The notes: generated by a model from the letters alone, not told the origin. Numbered from the stretch's first letter, positions 12,966 through 23,910 are shown. The stretch: 64,000 bases of DNA from Isoetes taiwanensis (GCA_021234155.1 JAJEKV010000112.1:2286282-2350281); one strand, 5' to 3'. Made by a program: numbers and translations.

Positions 12966-13131
12966 AAATCGGACGGATGCCCAATTTGACCAATATTGGC
13001 CAGACATCCAATCAGGCCCGGGCCAGTTTATCAAATCCAAACGGGTCTGAAATTGGGCGGTCGCCCAAATTGGTTTTCAAACATCGCTGATGAGGCCACT
13101 GGAAAAAGTAAATTGGGCACCCGCCCAATTT
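12966..13131 (+). repeat. Element B palindromes, left group (three sites)
   Basis: Sites at 12966-12987 (degenerate), 13050-13071 and 13110-13131 have half-site AAATTGGGCG, a two-base spacer, and its reverse complement. They sit immediately upstream of the transposase-like gene. The last site ends exactly where element A is inserted. Confidence 0.9.
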
Positions 13132-13161
13132 AACAAGGTTTAAAATGAAACGCACTTATTT
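13132..13161 (+). repeat. Element A left terminal inverted repeat
   Basis: It begins AACAAGGTTTAAAATG and matches the reverse complement of 21702-21731 at 29 of 30 positions. Just inside, AAACGCACTT and AAGTGCGTTT form a subterminal hairpin. Confidence 0.9.
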
Positions 13162-14362
13162 AAGAAGTGCGTTTGAAAGATTCCTTTATAAAAATTGAAA
13201 ACTTGAAAAAAACACACAAAATAGGGAGCAAAATAGATTGTTGAGCAATTAGCATTCGGGATACCCCCAAAAAAGCGACATTTTTGAGGCCTTTTCATTT
13301 TTAAAAGAGGGCAAAGAAAAAAAATGCTTGTTTTGAGGAGAGAGACATTAATTTTGATAACTCGGTAAGTATTTATTGTTAAAAACAGAAGGAAATATAG
13401 ATTGTCTTTTTGCAAGCTTAATATAAGTACTAAGAAAGTCAAACATTGGAAAGACAAAGAGTGTGAAATCATGGAGCAAGAAAGAGTTGTTTCAAAGCAT
13501 TGTTAAAGAGACAAAGCTTTCAGTTTAAAAATCTTCATCAAGATAAATTATAATAATACTTAGCACATAGTTTACAATGGAAGTAGTGAAGAACTCTGTT
13601 TGTATAAATTTATACAAGAGGTGGCTCTTCCCAGTCCACAGGACTCTCGTACCCCTTAGGATCTGGCTCTTGCGAGCTTACAACAGCAGAGATGCCTCCT
13701 TCTGATTCCAAACCTACCAACACAGGTGGTTTCTCGGGCTCAGGCACCACAGGCTCCAAGTCGACAAACTCCACCTCCTCATCTTTTCTTCCTGTAAGTG
13801 GAGGCTGTATTTCTGTGTAAGTGCCCTTAACATCGCTGGCACCGTTCTTTGCTCCCAGTTCCTCGTTTTCATCAGGAAAGGATTCACAAGAGCTTATCCT
13901 GGTCCTGATGAAACTTACTTTATCTGGGTCTATGTCGACAGAGACGACATTGCGCCCCTGCTTAAGGGCGCAAACTGCTGTGGTGCCTGATCCAGAAAAG
14001 GCATCTAAGATCCAGTCTCCGTGTCGAAAACCATCAGATCAAATTATTAATAAGCGGCGTGGGTTTCGATAATGGGACACCACAGCGCCTTTGTCGCTGT
14101 GGGTCTCTTTAATTTCGCAGGCAATTTGAACCGAAATGCATTGCATGGAGGAGTCTTCTCATTCTCAAGGTTTGAAATGAATCATGGTCTTTTGGTGTCC
14201 GCTACCAAAAAACCTATATAAAAATGCTCAAAACAACTCACTAAGCGGACCACCACCATGACCCTTAACGCTTGTTTTAAGCCCGCCAAGCAATATAACA
14301 ATTAAAAAAATTAGTAGAAAGAAAACAAGGAAAATAAGTTACCCCAAAGAGTGTGGCGGTAT

Positions 14363-14515
14363 AAACTTATACCACGGTTGCCTTGTCAGATAAATTTATA
14401 CCACGGCGCAAAGAAGTCAGATAAATTTATACGACATTGCCTTGTCAGATAAATTTATACCACGGTTGTTCCAGCCTTTAAAATTTAAACCTTAAGACAG
14501 ATGTGGTATAAATTT
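14363..14515 (+). repeat. Palindrome array in methyltransferase intron (element A)
   Basis: Six TATAAATTTATA-type sites (two degenerate) have centres spaced 29, 31, 28, 30 and 29 bp apart. They fall in the intron between the motif IV and motif I exons. Confidence 0.92.
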
Positions 14516-15576
14516 ATACCGTAAAGTTACCGTAAAAAAAGCGTTAAATGTAAAGCTTACCAAACGCAGTTCTCGAAGCCGGCGTTACAGACCGCTCCCA
14601 TTGGTTTAAGCACCGACATCGTCTGTAGGTCGGAACGAAAAATGATGACCCTCTAGTTTTCAGATGTCGTGACTTCTTTTAGGCCATCCAAAAAAGACCG
14701 GACTTGCACGTGAGTGAAAGCCTCCTCGTCAAAAGCGCTATCCTTTATTTTGAATCCATAAGGAATGTCTGCAATGCATAATGTAAAATTTTTCTTGTCT
14801 AAAAGAGTCCCCAACCTTGTACAGTCACCCTGAACAACCCTGTACTGGACGTCCTGATCAAATGTAGTAAATCTCTCATAAATAGTGTCAAAACTGGAAG
14901 TGGCGACCTCTTTACCCTGTTCAATTGCCTTAAGCCTTTGCCTCTCCTCCTTGGCCCTACGAACCAGGTTTAAAAATCCAGTTGGTAGCCCCTTCTTCTT
15001 GTTCTGTAAGAATTATGTGAGACAAATTCACAAACACAGAACATATTTTTTGCAACACTTACCCAACCACTGAAGTTAACAACGTGCTCTCTGATGATAC
15101 TATCTGTGGTGCAACTTGGGTACAAAAGCTTGCACTCCTCCCAGTCCTCTAGGTTTAGCTGCTTCATTAACTCGGCCTGGCAGGTGACAATGTCTTTTTG
15201 ACTGCAAAGGGGAAAATATTGTAAGACAAAAAAGGAAGAAAAAAACACGGCATAGCAAGTGAGGCTTACGTCTTAGCTTCCTTGGCCATCTCGTCTAATG
15301 TGAATTCTTTGGCAACTACTTTTTCCAACAGGCGAACAAATATTTCTTTGCTTTTGAGACCCTGTAACTGCATCCAGGGTACAATGCTCATATTTTTTTG
15401 TTTTGATTCACCACCTTTTTTTTGGTTTCTTTCCTGCGTTGCTAGCTTGTTCTTTAAGCTCACCATCTTCAAACATACAAAAAATTCTCTCTTGAAGATC
15501 CCACACCTGTAAATGGTCAAACGAAGTTTAGTGTTGAATGGTGTAAGAGAATGGGCACGGCGACTCAGCACGGTAT

Positions 15577-15753
15577 AAATTTATACAGGGCGGCCAAGCA
15601 GTATAAATTTATACTCAAGATCGGCAGCCAAAGATAAATTTATACCGCACCGCCACGAGATAAATTTATACCAAGGATTGGAGACGGTATAAATTTATAT
15701 CATGACCGCCACGGTGATAAATTTATACCACGTCCGGCACCTGTGATAAATTT
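15577..15753 (+). repeat. Palindrome array in methyltransferase intron 3 (element A)
   Basis: Seven sites are spaced 28, 31, 26, 29, 28 and 29 bp. All lie in the intron between exons 3 and 4 (15829-15507); neighbouring exons contain none. Confidence 0.93.
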
Positions 15754-16811
15754 ATACCGTCACCAAGATATTACACACTTCTAACCACGCTAACAAACTA
15801 CAAAAGATTGAATTAAAGCTTTTACTTACTTGACCATCTCTGAAAGCGAGCTGAAAATAGTTATCGTATTGTTTGACAGCCATAATGGGTTTCTTATCCG
15901 AATCATAATCGAGGCAAAGACTGTCACACAAAGCTCAAGCTCTTGAAGCTTGTTCTTTTGTTTTTTGAAGTCCTCTCCATGCAGTTGTTTGAAATCCACG
16001 TACTCTCGGTGCATGAAGCGAATCTTGTCTATTAGGCTCATTTTTAGTCTGAAGTCATTGTCGAGATTGTGACTCACGGCAATGACTTTTGCCTCTTCGT
16101 CTGTTACGCCCACGTAAATATGCGCTTCCACGCTTTTCCACACTTCGTTACGGCTTTCTTCCTTTGATAGTTCTTTTCTTGCCTTGTAACTGTGTGTGCC
16201 TCCAAGGACATAATATGTGTAATCTTCGAAGTCTGCCTTTTTGTAATCCTTTAATTGGTTGCACTGACTTCTATCAACCATCACAACTAGTGGCGACACA
16301 TGCGCATGAGGATTCCTTCTCATTCTTTGCTTAAGGATAGCCACATGTGTCGCGTACAACTTCCGGACCTGAAGCACTCTGACCCCATCTTCATTTTTTG
16401 GTAGCCTCTTAATAGTGCTCAGTGTCAAAGAAATGGTCTGCTTGAGGAGTTTGATTTCATTTACGTGCTTTAGGATGGCACTTGACTTGTCTGAGGGCCG
16501 CACAACAATATCAGCTCCAGGAGCCTTTTGTAGAGCTTCTGCTGACTCATCTACAGTCAAGGCTTTTGTGGTTCTTTTCTTTTTGGTAGGAGGCTGTGTA
16601 TCTACTACCAGGGAATGCTTCCTACCCTTTCCCTTTTGCACCACTGGTTCCTCCTCTTCTTCCTCTTCTGGTTCTGAAGCCTCGTCCCTTTCGACATCTT
16701 CTTGAGGACGTGGGTACCAGAGACCCTTTACCAATTCTTTTTCTTCACAAAGTATTACTGAGCCGAGAATGTCCACTATGTCCTGTAATACAGGGTAAAT
16801 TAGAAAGATGA

Positions 16812-16827
16812 CGGTATAAATTTATAC
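16812..16827 (+). repeat. Single palindrome in intron 2 (element A)
   Basis: One GGTATAAATTTATACG site lies in the short intron (16851-16783). Confidence 0.9.
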
Positions 16828-17459
16828 GCAAAGCCACTAAGACAGACGTACATAGCCATTCTTGTAATTCTCCGCAATGTAATCATGGATGTCCTTAGGT
16901 CTGCACATGCTTATGCGCAGCATTCTACTGTTCAGAACATAAAAAACTTCACCTTTGTCATGATTGCACTTCATCAAAATCTCATCTTCATTTCCTGTTG
17001 CAGTCAGTGTTATCATTTCCCCAGCGGGGTAATAATCATCTTTGGTAAATTTTCCCCTCCCTGACTGGTGACACAAATACAGGTATGCCTCTGTGGGTTT
17101 GCGCTCTCTCGCCCCCTCGCACGCATTAACGCCCCAGTCCGACAATTCATATGTTTGTGGCTCTGGTGGTGCCGCCTTTGATGACTGGCCTCTCTGTGTG
17201 AACTTGATCTTTGGGCTGATAAGGGGCAAAAAAAACCATTTTTACACCAAAAATGCAGTTTTTCGCCTATGTTTTGGACACTTTAACTGTACGAAAACTA
17301 GCTTAAAGGACCTAAAATGCACGCTATTTTAACCTTTTATTTGTGTCATTTGACCTTTAAAACTCAACATTAATGCTCAACTACAAAGGTTCGTAAAAAA
17401 TTTTTTAGACACTTTCGACACTTTACGAGAATAGAAGCCACAACGTTGTCTTAGTAGAT

Positions 17460-17737
17460 AAATTTATACCGAAAAGTGTTCGAACGGTATAAATTTAAAC
17501 GCCGAAAGAAAGAAGCGGTATAAATTTATACCGTTGCGAGAACACTTTCGCGGTATAAATTTATACGCCGAAAGACGAATCCGTATATACCGTTAGTGAA
17601 TCCAGATAAATTTATACCGCTCGTGCTCGAGGCGTATAAATTTATACCGCGAGTGTTCTGCAACGGTATAAATTTATACCGCTCTTGCTCGAGGCGTATA
17701 AATTTATACCGTTCCAGAACACTTTCGGTATAAATTT
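17460..17737 (+). repeat. Main palindrome array in intron 1 (element A)
   Basis: Ten sites (one degenerate, near 17587) are spaced 31, 31, 35, ~30, 21, 30, 32, 30 and 32 bp. The best match is GGTATAAATTTATACC. The linkers differ in sequence, so the phasing is not that of a simple tandem repeat. Confidence 0.93.
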
Positions 17738-17813
17738 ATACGGAAGACCCTTAGACTCAACAGATTAAAAAAGACGAAACTAGAATAGTACTAATAGAGA
17801 CTTACGTGGTCAT

Positions 17814-18540
17814 GGTCGTATGGATTCGCTTTTATAGCTGTTCTGAGAAGCAATTTGGAGGGGGTATATAAGCGGCAGCTCGAGCGGCCTTCACTCCTAG
17901 CGGTATGTAGAAAATAGAGTGACCGGGTGCCGGGCTTAAGTACCTCTAAGTGCCGCTTTAGAGATAGCCCCATAAAGTTTTCAATACAAGTGTCCGTGGA
18001 GTTTTCGTGATAAATTTATACCGCTTTTCGCTCTATGTTGCCTCCTCCGTATAAATTTATACCATCTCTCAGATAAATTTATACAGTCTTCCGCTTCAAG
18101 TTTGCCTTCTCTCAGATAAATTTATACCATCCCTGTGGTAAACTTTTACCGTCACCCTTCAATCGTGATAAATTTATACAAGCAGACGCTAAGCTTCGAA
18201 AGTATGGCTCGAGAAAAAGAACCGCAGCCTCCAACTCCTGTTCTCGCAGCTTCCTCCTCGCAATGACATTCACACCTCCTCAACGACACACCGTGAAGTA
18301 GCCTCAAAAATTCTCGGGCCCGATATTCAAACCCCCAAATGTTGAGTTTACTCCAAAGACGACCACGCCGGGCTTCCACCACCAGTTTTTTTTACTCCAC
18401 CACACCCCGCCCCCGAACGCCGCTTTGCCCCCACCAATGCGTTTTTACTCCACCACGCTAGAGAGGTCGACTACCTACTCCACTTCATTTCAGTACGTCG
18501 CCCATAGTCCACCGTAGGCTAAATCCCCGGAGGCAAATCA
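17814..18540. promoter_or_regulatory. Divergent promoter region of element A
   Basis: This gap separates the start of the leftward methyltransferase gene (ATG at 17813) from the rightward transposase-like gene. On the minus strand CTTATATACC (about 17866-17875) is suitably placed as a TATA box for the start at 17813; CTATAAAAG (about 17829-17838) lies too close. It includes the palindrome group at 18012-18175. Confidence 0.55.
18012..18175 (+). repeat. Palindrome group in the divergent promoter (element A)
   Basis: Six sites, one of them degenerate (GGTAAACTTTTACC), are spaced 41, 22, 43, 22 and 30 bp, less regular than the intronic arrays. They end before the transposase-like gene, and none is found to its right. 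Confidence 0.9.
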
Positions 18541-21321
18541 CGCCAACTCCATCCATTTCACTAAATGATACTACAAGTGGGAGCAGTCAGCGACACGCAA
18601 CTCTTGTGTTCTACGACACTTCAGGAGCTGGTCAACTACGTCACCAACCTCGACTACTTTTTCCCAGAGATAGGGAAAGCACCTCCCCCCAGGACTTGCC
18701 CACACCAAACCTCTCAGCATCTACAAGTACACCTCATGTTGATCTCTTAGACGAAGAAACACCTCATGTTGATCTCTCAGACGAGGACCTACCAAAGCCA
18801 CAAGACTCCATGTTCGAATTCAAAGCCCCTGCAAGTAAGAATCTTAAGCGTAACTTACACAAGAAAGCATGTACAACCGTTAGAAGAAAGAAACTTATCG
18901 ACGAGGCTCACTTGAGGGCAATACATACAAAGCACTGTTGTTCTCAACGTTGTATGCTTAAGATTGGACTAAAGGAATTGAGGTTGATTCGTGATAGTTA
19001 CAGTTCAATGACTCTGCTAGACCAAAGGGGCTACTTAGCCTTCAATATTAGGCCAGATTATGGTGAGAAGTTTACTTACACAGCTGGTGGCCACACCGTC
19101 TGTCAAACGGCCTTCAAATTGATTCATGCTTTAGGCAGCAGACGACTTGACCGCCTGAAGAAAAGGCTTGACAAGAATCCAGGCATCAATGACTACTGCC
19201 ATTCAGGAGGCATATCCAGAATTCATGCCCTTCAATGTGTTTCCTGGATGGAAGGTTTCTTTAAGGAGTCTTGTGAGAAACTCCCTAACAGCCCTATGTA
19301 CCACTTGAGTGACAATTTCACGAAACAAGAAGTCTACGATAATTATAAGGAGATGTGTGTTGAGGCTGGAGAACGCCATGTCTGCTACTCTTACTTTCAT
19401 CAGACTGAAAAAAGAGTTTTCTCAAGTCCATTCCTAGAAAGCATAGGATGTCTGTTTGTGCTACATGCTCTGAATTAAAAGCTCAGAGACAAAATGCAAG
19501 GACACTTCACACTAAAAGTAAGCTTCCAGGACGTGTTCTTGCCTAGTTCTACTTAAAAGTAGGTTCTTTCCTAAACATGTTTTCATTTCAGATGCATTGA
19601 AAGAGAAACTGAACAAGCACAGAGAACAACAATCCTTAGAAAGGAGAAAATTGACAAAACATAGGAAGAAAGCACTGGAGCAACCACTCAACTACATACC
19701 GGTTGTTATTGATGGAATGTACCAGAAGAAGACCACCCTACCACATTTTGTCAATGTGCCTAAGGATGCTGCTGAAGAAGATTTCATACACCTGCATGTT
19801 GTTGGTGCTATGGTATTTAATGGAAAACTATCTTGCAAGGCATTTTTGAACTATCCAAACATTCATGCTGATCCAAATCTGACTATCACAATATTGAATA
19901 AGCTTCTTTCCAATCTAGAACATATACCACCGGTTCTGTATCTTCAGCTAGACAACACGACAAGAGAAAATAAGAATCAGGCGTTGTTTGCTTACTGTGC
20001 TATGCTAGTTGAGAAACAAATCTTCAAGAAGGTGAAGATTGGTTTCCTGCTTATTGGTCATACACACGATCAAATTGATCAGATGTTCAGTAGGTTCTCT
20101 AAACGTCTTGCTCAAAAAAAAGCGCTCAGCCTACCAGCAATGATTGAGGTTATCCAAGATTCCTACAATCCTCGTCCAGACATCGAGTTATTAGAAGAAA
20201 CTTATGATTTCAAGGAATGGATTTTTCGGAGAGATCAACTGGGTCACTGTGCTATTGAGCCCTTGAGAAACATTACATTTCAGCATCAGATCAAAATTTC
20301 ACTTGTAGATGACAAGGCGATCTTACAAGGAAAGAAATATGCCACATCCTTGCAAAGGCAATAGCCAGCAGTTGTATTCAATTCATTCGGACCATCCCCA
20401 ATACTAGTTCCATGCTCTCTGCAGAGCAAATGCCTCTAAAAAGCTTGAAAGAAATCACAAAGAGTAAAAAGGAGGGAAGAGCATTTGACTTAAACAAATC
20501 ATTGGATTTGATTCAGACAAGTATTCAGTCGTGCTCTAACCACTTTGGGGAGGCAGATGCTTTATGGTGGCCTCAGTTTTTTTCTCGGCAACGTGACATG
20601 TTGCAAGCTTCATTACAAGGTCGAAGACCAGTTACATTCAATTGGCCATCTAGGCAAACTCTCCCTGTGCAAGTTGAGAATCAAGAGGAACATGTAGAGA
20701 TATTGGCTAGCTCAGATGAAGATGACAGAGTCATGTACACTGGCCCCAGATGCACAGCACAACAAGTTGCTCGAGTATCTGGTTCAGTCTCAGAGATTCA
20801 GAAAGGAATGCTCATAGCTGTCCCAGCTAATAATGATGAATCTGGGAAGCCATTCTGGCTAGCTAAAGTACTGGAGGTAACAAGAGAGGATGGAATTCCC
20901 ACTCAATTAAAAGTGCACTGGATGAGAACAAATGCTGCCAGTGCTTTTAGTGGGAGTTATACTTTGGAGATGGTAAAAACAGGAGTGGGAAAGAGAGCAA
21001 AGTCCAAAGCAAGCACTGCTGTCATAGATCTAGCTGAAGTAAAGGTTCTTGCATATGACTTTGTTCTCGACTGGCCGCTAATAAGTGACGATGGTCACTC
21101 AAACTTTAATAAGGCTCCAAGCATGTGGATTAGACAAACAACCTAGAAAGGTGGCCAAAAAAGATGATGATGAGGACTCACTTGTAGACAGTGAGGAAGA
21201 AGATCGTACATCCAGTTTTGAGAGTGAAGCTGAGCATGAAGGCTCAAGTGATCAGGGATTAAATGAGTCGGAGGATGAGATGCATCCTGATCTTGCTGCA
21301 AAATGTAAGTTTGTCCGATGA
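18540..21321 (+). pseudogene. DUF7869-type transposase-like gene of element A
   Basis: The first long exon encodes a disordered acidic N-terminus, then HCCSQRCMLK and a helical region. Joined across an intron at ~19517-19591 (GTAAGC..TTTCAG), it continues with VVIDGMYQKKTTLPHF, LYLQLDNTTRENKNQ and IGHTHDQIDQMFSRFSKRL, the classic DUF7869 signature and a plausible DDE-type active site. The last third contains IQKGMLIAV and PFWLAKVLEV..LKVHWM, which may be an SH3-like (tudor or BAH-like) chromatin module; that is a guess. It ends in an acidic tail. Frame changes occur at ~19407 (an A6 run), ~20340 and ~21130. The start is uncertain because the frame is open upstream of 18606 without an ATG. Confidence 0.82.
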
Positions 21322-21701
21322 CTCGAACATGTAAAGAACATAAAGTGCAGGTGATGATTGTCTGTCAAAATGTCCTATATTTTTGACAATTTTGTTCATA
21401 ATTTTGTACAATTTTCACAACCTTGAATATATCACTTCTTTGTCACTCTACTACCCTTGCTATTTTTTTTATTGCCCCTTTTTTGCCACACTTTATATAA
21501 GTAACTATTTTTTGTTCTAAATTAGGAGGATAAAAAATGCTGTTTAAAATTTTTGCATGGAAGTTATGTTCAATCAACCCCTCAAAAAAGGTACCTAAAT
21601 TAACTAAATTGTCACACCTGTCACAAAAAAATCTTAAAAATGGATTTTTAAGGGAATTTTAGGGAATCTTTCAAAGATTCCTTTTGAAGTGCGTTTCCAG
21701 C
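21322..21701 (+). other. 3' region of element A
   Basis: AT-rich sequence lies between the end of the transposase-like gene and the right terminal repeat, with no ORF and no palindromes. Near its end GAATCTTTCAAAGATTCC is a perfect subterminal palindrome, partly shared with the left end. Confidence 0.6.
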
Positions 21702-21731
21702 AAATAAGTGCGTTTCATTTTAAACTTTGTT
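21702..21731 (-). repeat. Element A right terminal inverted repeat
   Basis: Read on the minus strand it begins AACAAAGTTTAAAATG and differs from the left end at one position. It is followed by ATTT, matching the four bases before the left end. Confidence 0.9.
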
Positions 21732-21778
21732 ATTTACTTGACGCAAATGTACACTGGCCAAAGCACACTGGCCACAGT

Positions 21779-21800
21779 AAATTGGGCGCTCGCCCAATTT
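21779..21800 (+). repeat. Element B palindrome, right of the A insertion
   Basis: A site with half-site AAATTGGGCG lies 48 bp beyond the right end of A. It shows that B sequence resumes here. A degenerate half-site (AAACTGGGCGCC) follows near 21889. Confidence 0.9.
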
Positions 21801-22289
21801 GTCCCATTTCCTGCAGGTGGAAACACATGACCGGCTTCAGTCATTGGTCGCCCGAAATGGATGCTCTGCACGTGGCAGTGGCCAAAGTAAACTGGGCGCC
21901 TGTCTACAAAGTATTGCATTCCATTTCCTGCGGAAGGAATACATGATCACCTTCTTTGGGCTGTCGCCCACATTTAGGCCAGTTGTTTCTGGAGGGCTAC
22001 ACAAAATTGGCTGGTTTTGAAGATTGTCAGAACTTGACTCCCAAAGAGTGGACCTCCATTTGTATCAGCACTTGCATGGAATTGGCAGGCCATGCAGAAG
22101 CAGATTGTTTAAGGCTGCAGCATTAAGGAGGAGGGAGCTCATTCAAGTCACCAAGACAGAGTATACATAGCAGACTCTTCAATCTAACAGCTAGTAAGGA
22201 TAGAAGGACAAAAATTGAATTCCAGGTGCTCACGTCAGTAAAAGACATCTTCCAAAAAATGTTTCATTAGTTGAGCTGACATGATTTTG

Positions 22290-23362
22290 AACTAAAGAAA
22301 CAATGCCAAAATTACAGATCTACCATATTTATGAAAAATTACGTTTGGAGTCACTGGCGCCATGTAAGTTCTCAGAGGTACAGAAGGCCTTCTTAGCCCG
22401 GGCACTGGGAGTGAAATCCACGGTCCCATATCAGATCTTGCTCCAGGAGACAGGCTTCCTTCCATTACAGAGGGCTGCGCTCGAATGTCACATTACTTAC
22501 TTCCAGAAGGTGGTGGCTATGGATGAAGCCCGGCTGCCCAACCTTGCTTTGGCAGTGGCGATGGGCCCGCAGCGACTCAAAGCCTGCTGGAAAGACAAGC
22601 AAGCCCAGTGGTTTTCGCGATGGAATGTGCGCACACGATGTGGACCAAGGTGCATACACCGGCGAAGGAACGCCCCCTTGAAGCAAATTTTGGATGCTTG
22701 CTTCATGGCCAAGCTTTGGGATACAGAGGGCCCCGTCACATGTCAAGGTGGCAAATTATCGATAGCAGGTTAATCCCATGCTCACGAGGGGCCCACACCA
22801 CTACCTCCACGCACCCATCTACCCATGAAAAAGCGCAGGGTGATTGCTTCCATTCAAGACAGTGCACACCACCTCCGCATTGAGACAGGGAGATGGATTC
22901 GGGAGCCGCGTGAGGGACAGAGTCCGCATGCCGCCGTCAACAGTGGCCATTGAGGATGAAAGTCACGCCCTCCGTGCCTGTCGGGCTGACGAGCATATCC
23001 GGGCTCGGTATGCTCTGCTAGTTGTACCCCATCGTGCCCCGCATGAGCTACCGAGCACGGCCTCTCAGAGGGCTTGTTGGGATCAGTACCTCGGGAGGTA
23101 AGGGATACGCTGGACTCGCTTATGCCCCCGTCCGACATTAACCTCAGCTGTACTTGTGATTATGTATATAACTGTGCAGTATGTCAGCATCCTTATTGCT
23201 ACTAAGGTTTTTCCCCCGAAAACCCTTCGGGGCGGGGGTTTTTTAATCCTGGTCGTAATACGCCTGCTACTCTCTCTTTGTACTTGGGTCCCATAGGCCA
23301 GTTGGTCTCCGTGGACGATAAAATCATATTCTATTCTATTCTATTCTATTCTATCATAACAT
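22290..23362 (+). mobile_element. 5'-truncated LINE fragment in element B
   Basis: A frame at 22303-22773 contains VQKAFLARALGVKSTVPYQI and downstream helical sequence of the C-terminal region of a LINE reverse transcriptase; a close relative lies on the minus strand at 37611-37916. It is followed by the conserved 3' hairpin (23203-23252), GGGTCCCATAGGCC, and a (TATTC)n tail at ~23329-23354. It separates the two halves of B's central region and is probably dead on arrival. Confidence 0.8.
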
Positions 23363-23449
23363 CTATTCTATCTTCCTCTTCATTCTGGGTCTGTCCTGCA
23401 GTTACTGCAATAATGAACTGTTTTTCCTTCTAATCCCTCTCTATTCTTT

Positions 23450-23910
23450 CCTTCTAATACTCCTAATCAACTATTTGAGCAGATCATGTGCCACCTTGAT
23501 AGTCGAACCACCTAAACTTACTTCCCTCTGTAAAATGGGCGCCCACTCTATTTTTCTGATAATCACTGCTTTCAGCAGGTAATGTGCCTGATAGTCGATC
23601 CACCTAACCTTGCGTCCCTCAGTAAAATGGGCGCCCGCCCTATTTTTCTGTGAATCGCAGCTTTCAACAGGTGCTTTGCTAGAAAGTCGAAGACCTCACC
23701 TTCCTTCCCGCTCTGTAAATTGGGCGCCCACCCCATTTGACTGTTAATCACAGCTCTGAGCGGGTCACGAGCTTGTGAGGCTAGTGGCCAGTCCAGGACC
23801 TGGGAAATTGGGCGGACGCCCAATTTCACAATGACATGCCTCTCCCCTAGCGCCCCCGTCAACCATTCCACTTTACTTCAAGACAACTATATTGGGCGGG
23901 CGCCCAATTT
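23450..23910 (+). repeat. ~90-bp tandem repeat carrying element B palindromes
   Basis: Five palindromes begin at about 23532, 23624, 23717, 23805 and 23889, i.e. every 84-93 bp. The flanking text also repeats (AATCAC..CTTTCA.CAGGT). The array ends ~150 bp before the ATG of the H3-tail protein, placing it in the promoter or 5' leader. The first two copies have AAAATGGGCGCCC arms, the last two the full half-site. Confidence 0.9.

Larger units (their letters stand above)
13610..17813 (-). pseudogene. ParB-like plus beta-class DNA methyltransferase gene of element A
   Basis: My model has coding exons 17813-17806 (ATGACCAC), 17215-16852, 16782-15830, 15506-15270, 15201-15063 and 15003-14561, then a broken 3' part to 13610; every listed junction is GT-AG and keeps frame. 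The protein starts MTTPKIKFTQRG. An acidic/basic stretch precedes the ParB/Srx-like motif VLGGTHSYKARKEL (exon 3). Exon 6 carries VVQGDCTRLG and then ADIPYGF, a DPPY-type motif IV. The 3' end carries WILDAFSGSGTTAVCALKQG and VDIDPDK, motif I. Motif IV before motif I is the beta-class order of N6-adenine/N4-cytosine enzymes. Lesions are a TAG at 14655-14653 where Trp is expected, a frame break near 14120 and a TGA near 14043. The terminal TAA lies inside a TATAAATTTATA palindrome. Confidence 0.82.
13132..21731 (+). mobile_element. Element A: complete 8600-bp element nested in B
   Basis: The ends are 30-bp inverted repeats beginning AACAARGTTTAAAATG with one mismatch, flanked by ATTT on both sides (13128-13131 and 21732-21735), a likely 4-bp target duplication. 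Inside are a leftward ParB/methyltransferase gene and a rightward DUF7869 gene diverging from a central region at 17.8-18.5 kb. About 31 palindromic sites built on TATAAATTTATA lie in the methyltransferase half and the central region; none lies in the transposase half. No accessory genes are present, so these two genes look like the core set. Confidence 0.88.

Noticed and set aside
17460-17737. CRISPR-like array of short repeats at regular spacing
   Set aside because: Repeats are short perfect palindromes of ~14-16 bp with ~15-bp linkers in an intron of a plant element; no leader or cas genes; eukaryotic context.
17824-17841. CTATAAAAG as TATA box for the element A methyltransferase gene
   Set aside because: It lies only ~20 bp before the modelled ATG, so transcription would start at or after it; CTTATATACC further upstream fits better.
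19400-19480. Programmed -1 frameshift at an A AAA AAG-like site in the element A transposase
   Set aside because: The corresponding breaks in B and C need other shifts or positions, and a homopolymer length error or indel explains it more simply.
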